DNA from: CAZCAQ01 sp964540135
GTDB taxonomy: Bacteria > Patescibacteriota > WWE3 > UBA101185 > UBA10185
Assembly (NCBI GenBank): GCA_964540135.1
Contig: CAZILK010000001.1
Coordinates: 78,141 to 142,140 of the forward strand
Length of the DNA: 64,000 nt
Reading direction: 5' to 3'
Shown here: positions 15,830 through 24,052 of the stretch, piece by piece
Position numbering within the stretch: the first letter of the stretch is position 1
How the letters are laid out: each line of letters opens with the position of its first letter
Translations under genes and position numbers: made by a program
Notes under the pieces: model-generated
What the model was told of the DNA's origin: nothing
The model's database searches: none
The model's input: the letters and a program-made list of their open reading frames with translations, nothing else

Positions 15830-16041
15830 AAGTCTTTTTAATATTACAAATAATCTTTAGTTTATTTGTTATATTCCTGACATTGATTCAATCAAAAGGT
15901 GTTGGTCTATCTAGTATGGTTAGTGGTTCAATTGGCTATTACAGATCAAGGCGTGGCATAGAAAAGGTAGTTTTTGCTCTAACCATAGCAAGTGTGATTC
16001 TCTTTTCCCTCACGTCTCTTCTTTTGATTATTAAAAACTAA
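15826..16041 (+). CDS. secG: preprotein translocase subunit SecG
   Basis: 71 residues with the SecG pattern: a helix at 2-23, the LIQSKGVGLSSMVSG segment, YYRSRRGIEK, then a second helix (VVFALTIASVILFSL). SecG assists SecYEG protein export. ATG overlaps the stop of the upstream gene (ATGA). Length is normal for the family. Confidence 0.88.
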   Translation: MKVFLILQIIFSLFVIFLTLIQSKGVGLSSMVSGSIGYYRSRRGIEKVVFALTIASVILFSLTSLLLIIKN

Positions 16042-16044
16042 CTT

Positions 16045-17343
16045 ATGAAAATTGCGAAAATTAAAGGCGAAGTCCCTTTGATAGGGGATGTCAAAGTATC
16101 CGGTGCAAGTGATTCTGCAGTGGCGTTAATTTTTGCTTCAATGTTTTTCTCAGAGCCTATTGTTCTTGAGAATGTCCCTGAAACTTTATACATTAAAAGG
16201 TGTCTTGAGATTGTTACAACTCTTGGAGGCTCGTATACAAAAGTTGCCCCAGGGAGATTTTTAATAAACTGTTCGGGCCTTTCTTCCTTCGAAGTTCCGT
16301 TTAATGAGGGTAAAGCTCTTCACATGATTTTTTATACAGCAGGCCCTCTTCTTTATAGATTCGGTAAAGCTATAATTCCCAAACCGTTGAATTTTACCAA
16401 AAAACAGATTGAGGAATACAAACAAATTTGGGAATCAATTGGTGTTGAGGTATTTGAAGACGATAGGTTTCTAGTACTAAGAAGCGGAGAACTCGGGCCG
16501 TGTGTGATAAAAATAGCTGAAAAGAATTATACTCAAACAGTTTTTTCAATCCTTTCAAGTATTTTTCTAAGTGGTGAAACTGTGATTTTTTCACCTTCTC
16601 AAAAGTATGAGGTGCACGATGTTATCAAGTTTTTTAATGAGCAAGATCCTCTTATAACAACAGATGAAAACGGTAGCTTGAAGATTAAAGGTAAAAGTAC
16701 CTTTAAAGGGATTACTTTTCAGATACAACCAAGCACAACAGAAGCAGTTTTTTTTGCCACCGCCTCTATATTAACTAAAGGCAACATTACAATTAAAAAT
16801 CTAGAACGCGAGCCTTTTTTATCATTTCTAAACGTTTTATCTAAAATAGGCTGTGGTTTTGAATTTTCAAGTAACGATTTAAAAGTTTGGTCAGCTGGGG
16901 AACGCAAGTTGGCTCCTGTAGATATTTCAACATCTCCAGCCCCAGGCTTTTTAAATGCATGGCATGGATTTGTTTTACCTATTTTCTCACTCATCGATGG
17001 TACAAGTACAATTTTGCTTAATGATTTTGATTGTACTTTTGAGTATGCCACCGAGTTAAAAAGAATAGGTGTAAACGCAAAATTAGTAACAAATGCGCTA
17101 GACACCGATATCAATACCAATCAGGTTAAGTTTGAGGTCACAGGTAAGACTCCGCTTATTGGTACCAAAGTATCAGTTCCCGATGTGTATAGTTCGGGGT
17201 TTTTGTTATGTACTTGTCTTGGTGCTTCTGGAGTTAGTGAAGTTTACGGTCTGGAAAAAATTGAATTTAAATACGATAATATCTTTGAGAAGTTATCAAA
17301 TTTAGGAGCAGAACTTGAACTGGTAGAAGAACATGACAACTGA
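16045..17343 (+). CDS. MurA-like protein lacking catalytic residues
   Basis: 432 residues with the two-domain EPSP-synthase/MurA layout, aligning end to end with UDP-GlcNAc enolpyruvyl transferase. Against E. coli MurA, the Lys22-Asn23 pair is Ser-Asp (SGASDSAVAL), the PGGC loop with Cys115 is replaced (KPLNFTKK), the FPTDM segment with Asp305 is FLNAW, and DLR with Arg397 is DVY. Loss of all of these argues against transferase activity. It starts three bases after secG and overlaps mraY by 11 bases, at the place where a mur gene would sit. It may be a regulatory or structural pseudoenzyme; a very divergent active enzyme cannot be excluded. Confidence 0.8.
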   Translation: MKIAKIKGEVPLIGDVKVSGASDSAVALIFASMFFSEPIVLENVPETLYIKRCLEIVTTLGGSYTKVAPGRFLINCSGLSSFEVPFNEGKALHMIFYTAGPLLYRFGKAIIPKPLNFTKKQIEEYKQIWESIGVEVFEDDRFLVLRSGELGPCVIKIAEKNYTQTVFSILSSIFLSGETVIFSPSQKYEVHDVIKFFNEQDPLITTDENGSLKIKGKSTFKGITFQIQPSTTEAVFFATASILTKGNITIKNLEREPFLSFLNVLSKIGCGFEFSSNDLKVWSAGERKLAPVDISTSPAPGFLNAWHGFVLPIFSLIDGTSTILLNDFDCTFEYATELKRIGVNAKLVTNALDTDINTNQVKFEVTGKTPLIGTKVSVPDVYSSGFLLCTCLGASGVSEVYGLEKIEFKYDNIFEKLSNLGAELELVEEHDN

Positions 17344-18409
17344 TCTATTATTTTTATTCTCGGCGATGTTTGTATCGTTTGCACTGTACCCTTTTTGGAT
17401 AAGCTTTGTGTATAAATTCAAAATGGGTGAGGGAATAAGAACTGAGGGTCCCGAAAGTCATTTTGTTAAAGCAGGTACACCGAGTATGGGCGGATTTGTT
17501 TTTATCCTCACAATTGCGTTAATTACAATGCTTTTTAATCGAAATCGAGATCAGACATTATTTCCTGTACTTATTGCATGCATGGCAGGGTTTTTAGGGC
17601 TTCTTGAAGATTTTGTAAAAGTATATAAAGTATCAGGCCTTAGAGAACTGTTTAGTGTAGGTCTTAACCTAAAGTTAAATGTCCAAAGTAAGCTTCTCTC
17701 AGTACTTTCTGTACCATTCAGTCTTTTTGTAAAAGCATGTGATATTGTCGGTAGCTCATCAGGGAGAGGTATTAAAACCTATCAAAAGTTGATGGTTCAG
17801 ATTGCAATTGCTGGATTCGTATCATATTGGACTTACGTTAAGCTTGGCTGGGATTATATCTGGCTACCACTTGTTGGAAATATTCAAGTTGGAATATTTT
17901 ACCCAGTAATTATCTTCTTTATGTTTATGGCTGTTTTAAATTTCGTTGCGTTTACCGATGGGCTTGATGGGCTTGCCGGTGGACTTGGAATAATAAGTCT
18001 TATTGGCTACTGGGCAATAGCAGCTTCTCTTGGCTATAACTCTCTTGCTTCTTACTGTGCAACTTTTATTGGTGCAATGCTACCGTTTTTATATTTCAAT
18101 ATTAACCCTGCGCGTATTTTCATGGGAGATGTAGGATCACATGTACTCGGTGCAACACTTGCCCTTCTCGCTGTTATTATGCACAGAGAAGTTGCTATGT
18201 TTCTGCTTCTTGCTGTTTTTCTAATCGATGGTGCTTCAAGCCCTCTCCAACAATTTTCAGTCAAACTTACTCGTAAAAGAATACTTCTTATGGCACCACT
18301 TCACCACCATCTAGAACTGGCCGGCTGGCCTGAAACCAAGGTTACAATGCGTTTTTGGTTATTTGGAGCTTTCTTTTGTTGTGCCGGTGTGTTTGTTGCG
18401 TTGCTTTGA
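17333..18409 (+). CDS. mraY: phospho-N-acetylmuramoyl-pentapeptide transferase
   Basis: 358 residues, polytopic. MraY attaches phospho-MurNAc-pentapeptide to undecaprenyl phosphate, forming lipid I. Family motifs are GTPSMGG, NFVAFTDGLDGLAGG, FMGDVGSHVLG and the HHHLELAGWPETKV loop near the end. The usual DD of the first catalytic motif reads ED in GLLEDFVKVYK. About 45 residues are inserted after that motif compared with typical MraY (through KLMVQI). The start overlaps the MurA-like gene, and murG and ftsW follow, so the lipid I and II steps are together. Confidence 0.93.
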   Translation: MTTDLLFLFSAMFVSFALYPFWISFVYKFKMGEGIRTEGPESHFVKAGTPSMGGFVFILTIALITMLFNRNRDQTLFPVLIACMAGFLGLLEDFVKVYKVSGLRELFSVGLNLKLNVQSKLLSVLSVPFSLFVKACDIVGSSSGRGIKTYQKLMVQIAIAGFVSYWTYVKLGWDYIWLPLVGNIQVGIFYPVIIFFMFMAVLNFVAFTDGLDGLAGGLGIISLIGYWAIAASLGYNSLASYCATFIGAMLPFLYFNINPARIFMGDVGSHVLGATLALLAVIMHREVAMFLLLAVFLIDGASSPLQQFSVKLTRKRILLMAPLHHHLELAGWPETKVTMRFWLFGAFFCCAGVFVALL

Positions 18410-18417
18410 TTTAGTAT

Positions 18418-19572
18418 ATGAAAAAAACAAGTCCTGCCGACCGACCGTTTTTATTCTTAATCGGACTTCTTGTCCTTTTTGGACTCCTTATGGTGTATAA
18501 CGCAACAGTTGTGTTTGCACAGAAGAACTTTGGTGAAGCTTACAGATTTGTCTTTTTACATATAGGTTGGATTGCTGTTGGTAGTCTTGTTTTTCTATTC
18601 TTTTACAACCTAAATTATAAGAAATTGTATTATTTATCAGCTCCAGTTTTCTTTATTTCACTCCTACCTCTTGCTTTTCTAGCACTAGTTGGTATTTTGC
18701 GAAGATTTGGAATGATTTCGTGCGAGTCAATCATATTCGCCCCGTGTGTGAATGGAGTTACAAGGTGGTTTTCAATAAATCCCCCGCCTCTTCCTCAGAT
18801 TCCTGTTCTCGGAACTCTTGGTTTTCAGCCATCGGAGTTCGCTAAGCTTGCGCTGATTGTTTTTTTAGCAGCTGTATTAAGCTCAAAAGCTAAACAAAAA
18901 GCGAGTGCGTTTTCATCATTCATTTTATTTACAGGTGTAACTTCATTCTTAATATTTATGCAACCAAACTTATCAACAGCAGCCCTTATTTTTGCAATCG
19001 GTAGTGTGATATATTTCGCATCCGGTAATTCGTTAAAAAACTTGTTTATTACAGTTCCGGTTGTACTTCTTCTTGGAGTTGTTTTAATGTTTTCATCAGG
19101 GTACAGAAGACAAAGAGTATTAACATATCTTGGTTCTAATTCTCAAAGCTCCTCCAATTATCACGTAGAGCAAGTAAATATTGCACTTGGGTCAGGCGGG
19201 CTTTTTGGACTAGGTCTTGGGCAGTCAAGACAAAAATTCCAGTTTTTACCAGAAGTTACATCAGATTCAATTTTTGCAATAGTTGGTGAAGAGCTTGGCT
19301 TTGTTGGGACATCTGCTCTTATCTTAGTGTTCACCTATTTTATCTACCGTGGCTTTTATATTGCAAAACGCACTCCTGACGAATTCGGAGAGCTGTTAGT
19401 AATTGGGATCGTTTCTTGGATTGGCATTCAGTACTCTATTAATGTTGCAGCTATGACCGGGCTTATTCCGCTAACAGGGGTCCCTTTACCTCTTGTATCT
19501 TATGGAGGTTCATCCACTGTCTTTTTACTTGCGGGTCTTGGAATAGTTTCAAATGTTTCTCGCTATAAGTGA
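18418..19572 (+). CDS. ftsW: FtsW, SEDS-family peptidoglycan polymerase
   Basis: 384 residues and about ten membrane helices. SEDS features include FQPSEFAKLALIVFLA, MQPNLSTAAL, the GLGLGQSRQKFQFLPEVTSDSIFAIVGEE region in two parts and a PLPLVSYGGSS end. FtsW polymerises septal glycan strands with a partner transpeptidase; none of class B is seen in the window. Placed between mraY and murG, 8 bases after mraY, it is more likely FtsW than RodA; the other SEDS gene at 27358 is the RodA candidate. Confidence 0.9.
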   Translation: MKKTSPADRPFLFLIGLLVLFGLLMVYNATVVFAQKNFGEAYRFVFLHIGWIAVGSLVFLFFYNLNYKKLYYLSAPVFFISLLPLAFLALVGILRRFGMISCESIIFAPCVNGVTRWFSINPPPLPQIPVLGTLGFQPSEFAKLALIVFLAAVLSSKAKQKASAFSSFILFTGVTSFLIFMQPNLSTAALIFAIGSVIYFASGNSLKNLFITVPVVLLLGVVLMFSSGYRRQRVLTYLGSNSQSSSNYHVEQVNIALGSGGLFGLGLGQSRQKFQFLPEVTSDSIFAIVGEELGFVGTSALILVFTYFIYRGFYIAKRTPDEFGELLVIGIVSWIGIQYSINVAAMTGLIPLTGVPLPLVSYGGSSTVFLLAGLGIVSNVSRYK

Positions 19573-19578
19573 TAAAAT
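19570..19578 (+). promoter_or_regulatory. extended -10 in front of murG
   Basis: TGATAAAAT fits TGnTAnnnT, and its hexamer TAAAAT ends 6 bases before ATG 19585. An internal leaderless transcript is possible. It overlaps the ftsW stop. Confidence 0.4.
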
Positions 19579-19584
19579 CGACAT

Positions 19585-20685
19585 ATGAAAATTGTAATTA
19601 CAGGAGGGCATCATACTTCAGCGCTTCCGGTTATTGAGCTTTTGCAAAAACAAAACAATATTAAGCTTTATTGGTATGGTCATAAACACTCCTTGAGAGG
19701 TGATACCAATTTGACTCTTGAGTATATTGAAATAACAAGTCTTGGTATTCCTTTTTATGAGCTACATGCCGGGAAGTTTTTTAAAACATATAATTTAAAA
19801 AGACTTGCAAAAATCCCTCTTGGTTTTTTTCAAGCACTCTTCCTGCTTGTAAAACATAAGCCTGACTTAATTGTATCGTTTGGTGGGTATTTAGCAGTTC
19901 CTGTTGTTTTAGCTGGCTACTTACTTAGGATTCCAAGTATTACACATGAGCAAACAGTCGTACTTGGTTGGGCCAATAAAGTTATTTCTAGGTTCGCGCA
20001 AAAGGTTTTAATAACTTGGCCCTCGTCTGCAAAGTTTTTTCCAAAAGAAAAAGTTGTGTTAACAGGCATCCCTGTTAGAAAAGAAGTCTTCAATGCTATA
20101 AGTAATTCTTTTAAAGCCGAAAATGATTTGCCAACAATTTATATAACCGGTGGTAAAACAGGAGCTCACAAAATAAATGAATCTATTATGGCGTGTATGG
20201 AAAAGCTCTTAACTATTGCCAATGTTATTCATCAGAGCGGGGACTATTCAGTAACTCAAGACCACCTAAGATTAAAAGATAAATACGATACTCTAAAAGA
20301 TAAAGTCGCTGGAAAGTATTTTCTTCGAAAGTTTGTTTTAAATAATGAAATAGGCGAGGCATTCTTAATGGCAGATCTTGTTGTTGCGAGATCAGGTGCT
20401 CACATTGTATCTGAGCTTATTGCGCTAAAAAAACCTTCACTCCTTATTCCAATACCTTGGGTGTCTCATAATGAACAATATAAAAATGCACTAGTGTTAA
20501 AAGACGCAGGTCTGTCACTTATACTTGAGGAACACGCACTCACAAGTGAAACACTTTTTGACAATATCTCATATATGCTTTCTGAGTTACCAAACTTCAG
20601 AAATGCAAGTTTAGAAAATTTTGTACTACAAGATTCCGCACAATTGATTGTCAATGAAATCCTCAACTATAAAACAGCATCCTAG
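19585..20685 (+). CDS. murG: UDP-N-acetylglucosamine transferase MurG
   Basis: 366 residues of GT-B fold. MurG adds GlcNAc to lipid I, making lipid II at the inner membrane face. The N-terminal domain has ITGGHHTSALPVIELL instead of the usual GGTGGH, and SFGGYLAVPVVLAG, then the THEQTVVLGWANK segment. The C-terminal domain has YITGGKTGAHKINE and VVARSGAHIVSELIALKKPSLLIPIP, close to the family donor-site region. The glycine-rich start is therefore altered, but the rest is typical. The end overlaps ftsQ by 32 bases. The usual neighbour murC is missing. Confidence 0.85.
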   Translation: MKIVITGGHHTSALPVIELLQKQNNIKLYWYGHKHSLRGDTNLTLEYIEITSLGIPFYELHAGKFFKTYNLKRLAKIPLGFFQALFLLVKHKPDLIVSFGGYLAVPVVLAGYLLRIPSITHEQTVVLGWANKVISRFAQKVLITWPSSAKFFPKEKVVLTGIPVRKEVFNAISNSFKAENDLPTIYITGGKTGAHKINESIMACMEKLLTIANVIHQSGDYSVTQDHLRLKDKYDTLKDKVAGKYFLRKFVLNNEIGEAFLMADLVVARSGAHIVSELIALKKPSLLIPIPWVSHNEQYKNALVLKDAGLSLILEEHALTSETLFDNISYMLSELPNFRNASLENFVLQDSAQLIVNEILNYKTAS

Positions 20686-21421
20686 AGCTCGTATAAGCAA
20701 ACTTAAAAGAACTCATGGCAGAAAGATTAAACTATTTTTAGTATTTTCCTTTGTTTGTATTAGTCTTGGGGCACTATATGGTTTTTTTCAAAACACAGAT
20801 TTATTTGTTATAAAAAGATTACAAGTTGAAGGAGCTAAAACATATGTAAATAAAGCTGATGTGTTAACTTTAGTTTCAGCAAACACTCTTGGTAAAAATA
20901 TCCTTAGTTTAAATGCACAAGTTTTAGAAAATAATATTAAAGCTACTTTTTTAGGAGTTAAAACCGCTCAAGTTACTAAATCTATAACCGGGGATGTGCT
21001 AGTTAAAATTACTGAGAGAGAACCCGTTGCACTTATCTCAAACAAAAGAGACACTTATGGAGTTGATATTGATGGGTACGTACTTGGGATCCTTGATCCC
21101 AAAAAAACTAATTTACCAAAGATCACTTATGAAGACGATATTCGAGTTGGGCAGTTTATTGATAGCAAGCTTGTGCCAACCTATATGGATATTATTAAAC
21201 ATCTAGATAGTGAGAAAATTAAAGTATCTAGTATAAGTGTTACAGCTTTTGATGTTAGAATGTTTGTGGGACAGGGGACAGAAGTATTAATCGGACGCGA
21301 GAACTATGATAATGGGTTTGTTGTAGAGTTAAAAGAAGTTTTAAATTATCTAAAAACCAAAGGAAAAACTGCTAGAAGAATAGATTTGAGATATGATAAA
21401 GTTATACTATCGTTAAACTAA
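20654..21421 (+). CDS. ftsQ: cell division protein FtsQ (POTRA domain)
   Basis: 255 residues from ATG 20654; a TTG two codons upstream is less likely. The topology is that of FtsQ/DivIB: basic cytoplasmic N-terminus (KLKRTHGRKIK), one helix near 26-46, then a POTRA domain starting FVIKRLQVEGAKTYVNKADV and the beta domain with VKITEREPVALI. FtsQ bridges early and late division proteins. The order murG-ftsQ-ftsA-ftsZ with tight spacing marks the dcw cluster. Confidence 0.85.
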   Translation: MKSSTIKQHPRARISKLKRTHGRKIKLFLVFSFVCISLGALYGFFQNTDLFVIKRLQVEGAKTYVNKADVLTLVSANTLGKNILSLNAQVLENNIKATFLGVKTAQVTKSITGDVLVKITEREPVALISNKRDTYGVDIDGYVLGILDPKKTNLPKITYEDDIRVGQFIDSKLVPTYMDIIKHLDSEKIKVSSISVTAFDVRMFVGQGTEVLIGRENYDNGFVVELKEVLNYLKTKGKTARRIDLRYDKVILSLN

Positions 21422-21422
21422 T

Positions 21423-22679
21423 ATGGCAAAAGACAAGTATATTACAGGAATAGATGTAGGTTCAGATAAAATCTCGACAATTATAGCTTCAGTTACAGAC
21501 GAAAAAGTGTCTGTTATTGGAGTATCTGGAGCCGTACCTTCAAAAGGTGTTGGTAAAGGCGTTATTACAGATATAGATGAAGCTGTTGAGTCAATTTCTC
21601 ATAGTCTTGAAAGAGCTGAAAGAATGGCTGGAGTGTCAGTTTCCTCAGCTTTCATTGTTGTTAACGGAAGTCATATAGAAACTCTCAACTCACATGGCGT
21701 TGTTGCAGTATCACATCAAGGTAATGAAATTATGCCTGAAGATGTTATGCGAGTAACTGATGCAGCCCAGGCGGTAAGTCTGCCATCAAGTAGAGAGATT
21801 ATTCATGTTATTCCAAGAGGTTTTGTAGTTGATGGACAAGACGGTATAAAAGATCCTGTTGGAATGTCGGGCATTAGGCTTGAGGTTGAAACAAACATTG
21901 TGCACGGCTCATCAATGGTTCTTCGCAATCTTGTTAAATGTGTGTCTCAAGTTGGTGTTTCGGTTGAGGACTTAATCTTCTCAGGGATTGCATCGGCTGA
22001 GGCAGTACTAACTGATACTGAAAAGGAGCTTGGGACCCTTTTAATAGATATAGGAGGCGGTACAACATCGGTGACCGCGTTTTTAGAAGGAAGTCCGGCT
22101 TATTCACGCGTATTCCCAATTGGCGGTAAACATATTACAAACGATTTGGCTATTGGTATGCGGGCTAGACTTGAAGCTGCTGAAAAAATAAAACTAAGAC
22201 TTAGTGAAGAAAAAAGCTCACTATCTACTTTAAATCCTGGAACTAGCAATGAGGAGATAAACATTGCAGAGTTTGGACTTGATTCAGAAACATTCCCAAA
22301 AAAGTATTTATATAAAATAATTGATGCAAGGCTTGATGAAATTTTTAGATTTGTTGCTCTTGATCTATCAAAAGCAGGACTTTCAGATAAATTGCCTGCT
22401 GGTGCTGTTATAACAGGTGGAGGAGCTCAAACTTTTGGTGTAGAACGCGTTGCTAAGGTTGCTCTTCGAATGCCTGTACGAATTGGAAGACCAAAAGGGT
22501 TAACTGGTTTGATTGATGAGATAGAGGGTACGCCTTTTTCAGCAACTGTTGGTGCGATTTTGTATGGTGTAAATATGTCCAAAACAAAAAACGTATTGTC
22601 TTTTGATAAATCTCGAGGTAATATCAATAACATAATTTCAAGTTTCTTTGGACGCTTAAAATCTTTTCTGCCCTATTAA
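21423..22679 (+). CDS. ftsA: cell division protein FtsA
   Basis: 418 residues, actin-like ATPase. Visible are the phosphate-1 motif GIDVGSDKIS near the start, the 1C domain region, phosphate-2 LLIDIGGGTTSV, the adenosine motif VITGGGAQ, and a C-terminal amphipathic end (IISSFFGRLKSFLPY) that would anchor FtsZ to the membrane. It starts one base after ftsQ and is followed by ftsZ. Confidence 0.95.
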   Translation: MAKDKYITGIDVGSDKISTIIASVTDEKVSVIGVSGAVPSKGVGKGVITDIDEAVESISHSLERAERMAGVSVSSAFIVVNGSHIETLNSHGVVAVSHQGNEIMPEDVMRVTDAAQAVSLPSSREIIHVIPRGFVVDGQDGIKDPVGMSGIRLEVETNIVHGSSMVLRNLVKCVSQVGVSVEDLIFSGIASAEAVLTDTEKELGTLLIDIGGGTTSVTAFLEGSPAYSRVFPIGGKHITNDLAIGMRARLEAAEKIKLRLSEEKSSLSTLNPGTSNEEINIAEFGLDSETFPKKYLYKIIDARLDEIFRFVALDLSKAGLSDKLPAGAVITGGGAQTFGVERVAKVALRMPVRIGRPKGLTGLIDEIEGTPFSATVGAILYGVNMSKTKNVLSFDKSRGNINNIISSFFGRLKSFLPY

Positions 22680-22695
22680 GCTCAAATAAAAAATA

Positions 22696-23826
22696 ATGAT
22701 GTTTGTGAAACCCGAAATAGAAAAGTTCGCTAAAATTCGTGTAGTCGGAATTGGTGGGGCAGGATGTAATCTCCTAAACACCATGATAGACGGTCAACAA
22801 ATTTCCGGTGTTGAATTTATTGCTGTTAACACAGACGCTCAGGATTTATCAGTGAGCAAAGCTGTTGTTAAAATTCCAATTGGGCAAAATATAACAAAAG
22901 GTCTTGGTGCTGGAGCTGACCCTGAAGTGGGCAGGAAGGCAGCTGAGGAATCAATTGAACAAATTAAAGCCAATCTTGAAGGTTCTCACATGGTATTTAT
23001 TGCAGCAGGTATGGGTGGCGGTACTGGCACAGGGGCATCTGCCGTTGTTGCTAATATTGCAAAACAACTTGGCGCATTAACAATCGGTGCTGTTACTAAG
23101 CCATTTGCATTTGAAGGAACTCAAAGAATGGAAAACGCTGAACGCGGAATTGAACTTTTAAAAACTGAAGTTGATGCTCTAATTACAATTCCAAATCAAA
23201 AGCTGTTAGAAATAGCTGATGACAAACTCTCGATTTTAGATGCATTTAAAATGTCTGACAGTGTTTTAACTCAAGGTGTTCAAGGCATCTCGGATTTGAT
23301 AGTTGTTCCGGGACTTATTAATGTTGACTTTGCAGATGTTGAAAGCGTTATGAAAGACGCAGGTTCAGCTTTGATGGGTATTGGTATTGGAACAGGACCT
23401 GATAGAGCATTGAATGCTGCAAGAGACGCCATCTCGTCTCCTCTTCTTGATGTTTCTATAACAGGTGCAACCGGAATTCTCTTTAATATCATCGGTGGTA
23501 TGGATATAACCATGAAAGAAGTCGATGCTGCTGCCAATATTATAAGAGAAAATGCAAGTCCTGATGCAAATATAATTTTTGGTGTGACAATTGATCAGAG
23601 TTTAACCGATCAAATAAAGATTACAGTTATTGCAACGGGTTTTGATAACGAATTCTCACGCATGGGTGCTTATAAAAAACCAGAACCTCAGGTAAAAAAA
23701 GATATAACTCCACAACAACCACAAACCCCAACATTTGAAGCTGAAGAAAGTGGTTCAAATCAAGTACAAAAAGATACTGATGACTATGGAACTTACGATA
23801 TTCCAGCATTTTTGCGTGGAAAATAA
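22696..23826 (+). CDS. ftsZ: cell division protein FtsZ
   Basis: 376 residues, tubulin-like GTPase. The GTP site shows GIGGAGCN, GMGGGTGTGAS and the T7 loop (VDFADVESVM). The core ends at about residue 320 with KITVIATGFD. A linker of about 40 residues leads to the conserved C-terminal peptide YDIPAFLRGK, which binds FtsA. The gene closes the division cluster. Start ATG 22696 (an ATG also at 22699). Confidence 0.97.
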   Translation: MMFVKPEIEKFAKIRVVGIGGAGCNLLNTMIDGQQISGVEFIAVNTDAQDLSVSKAVVKIPIGQNITKGLGAGADPEVGRKAAEESIEQIKANLEGSHMVFIAAGMGGGTGTGASAVVANIAKQLGALTIGAVTKPFAFEGTQRMENAERGIELLKTEVDALITIPNQKLLEIADDKLSILDAFKMSDSVLTQGVQGISDLIVVPGLINVDFADVESVMKDAGSALMGIGIGTGPDRALNAARDAISSPLLDVSITGATGILFNIIGGMDITMKEVDAAANIIRENASPDANIIFGVTIDQSLTDQIKITVIATGFDNEFSRMGAYKKPEPQVKKDITPQQPQTPTFEAEESGSNQVQKDTDDYGTYDIPAFLRGK

Positions 23827-24052
23827 TTCTTTAAATTCTCAAGAGTAGAGTTAGTACTCAGTTAAAAAAGTTAACCTCAAATTTTCCCTCGTAGTAAAAT
23901 AACAAACACCTGTTAAGCAAAACTGTTTATTGTTTGCTAATAAGAACTGTGTTATTTATGAAGATACCACAGTAATAATTTGAAGGTTCTTGATTCTGCA
24001 TTTTCGCTTGGCAGTGGATGATGCTGGCTCAAGAAAAACTACTAGTCTGCCT
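23827..24052 (+). other. intergenic leader before nrdJ with several dyads
   Basis: 226 bases without a supported gene. GAGTA-N7-TACTC lies at 23843-23859, ACTGTG/CACAGT at 23946-23973, and TTCTTGA/TCAAGAA at 23987-24035 enclosing CTGC/GCAG. They could form an RNA leader for nrdJ. No cobalamin-riboswitch B12 box (GCCACTG) was found on this strand, and no NrdR-box pair was recognised. Confidence 0.35.

Noticed and set aside
23959..23976. Five-codon ATG frame in the nrdJ leader
   Set aside because: Too short, and it lies in a dyad loop; no attenuation pattern such as repeated codons was seen.
23990..24052. Cobalamin riboswitch in front of nrdJ
   Set aside because: No B12 box or other consensus segments were found on the transcribed strand; GGCAGTGG is only a partial reverse resemblance.
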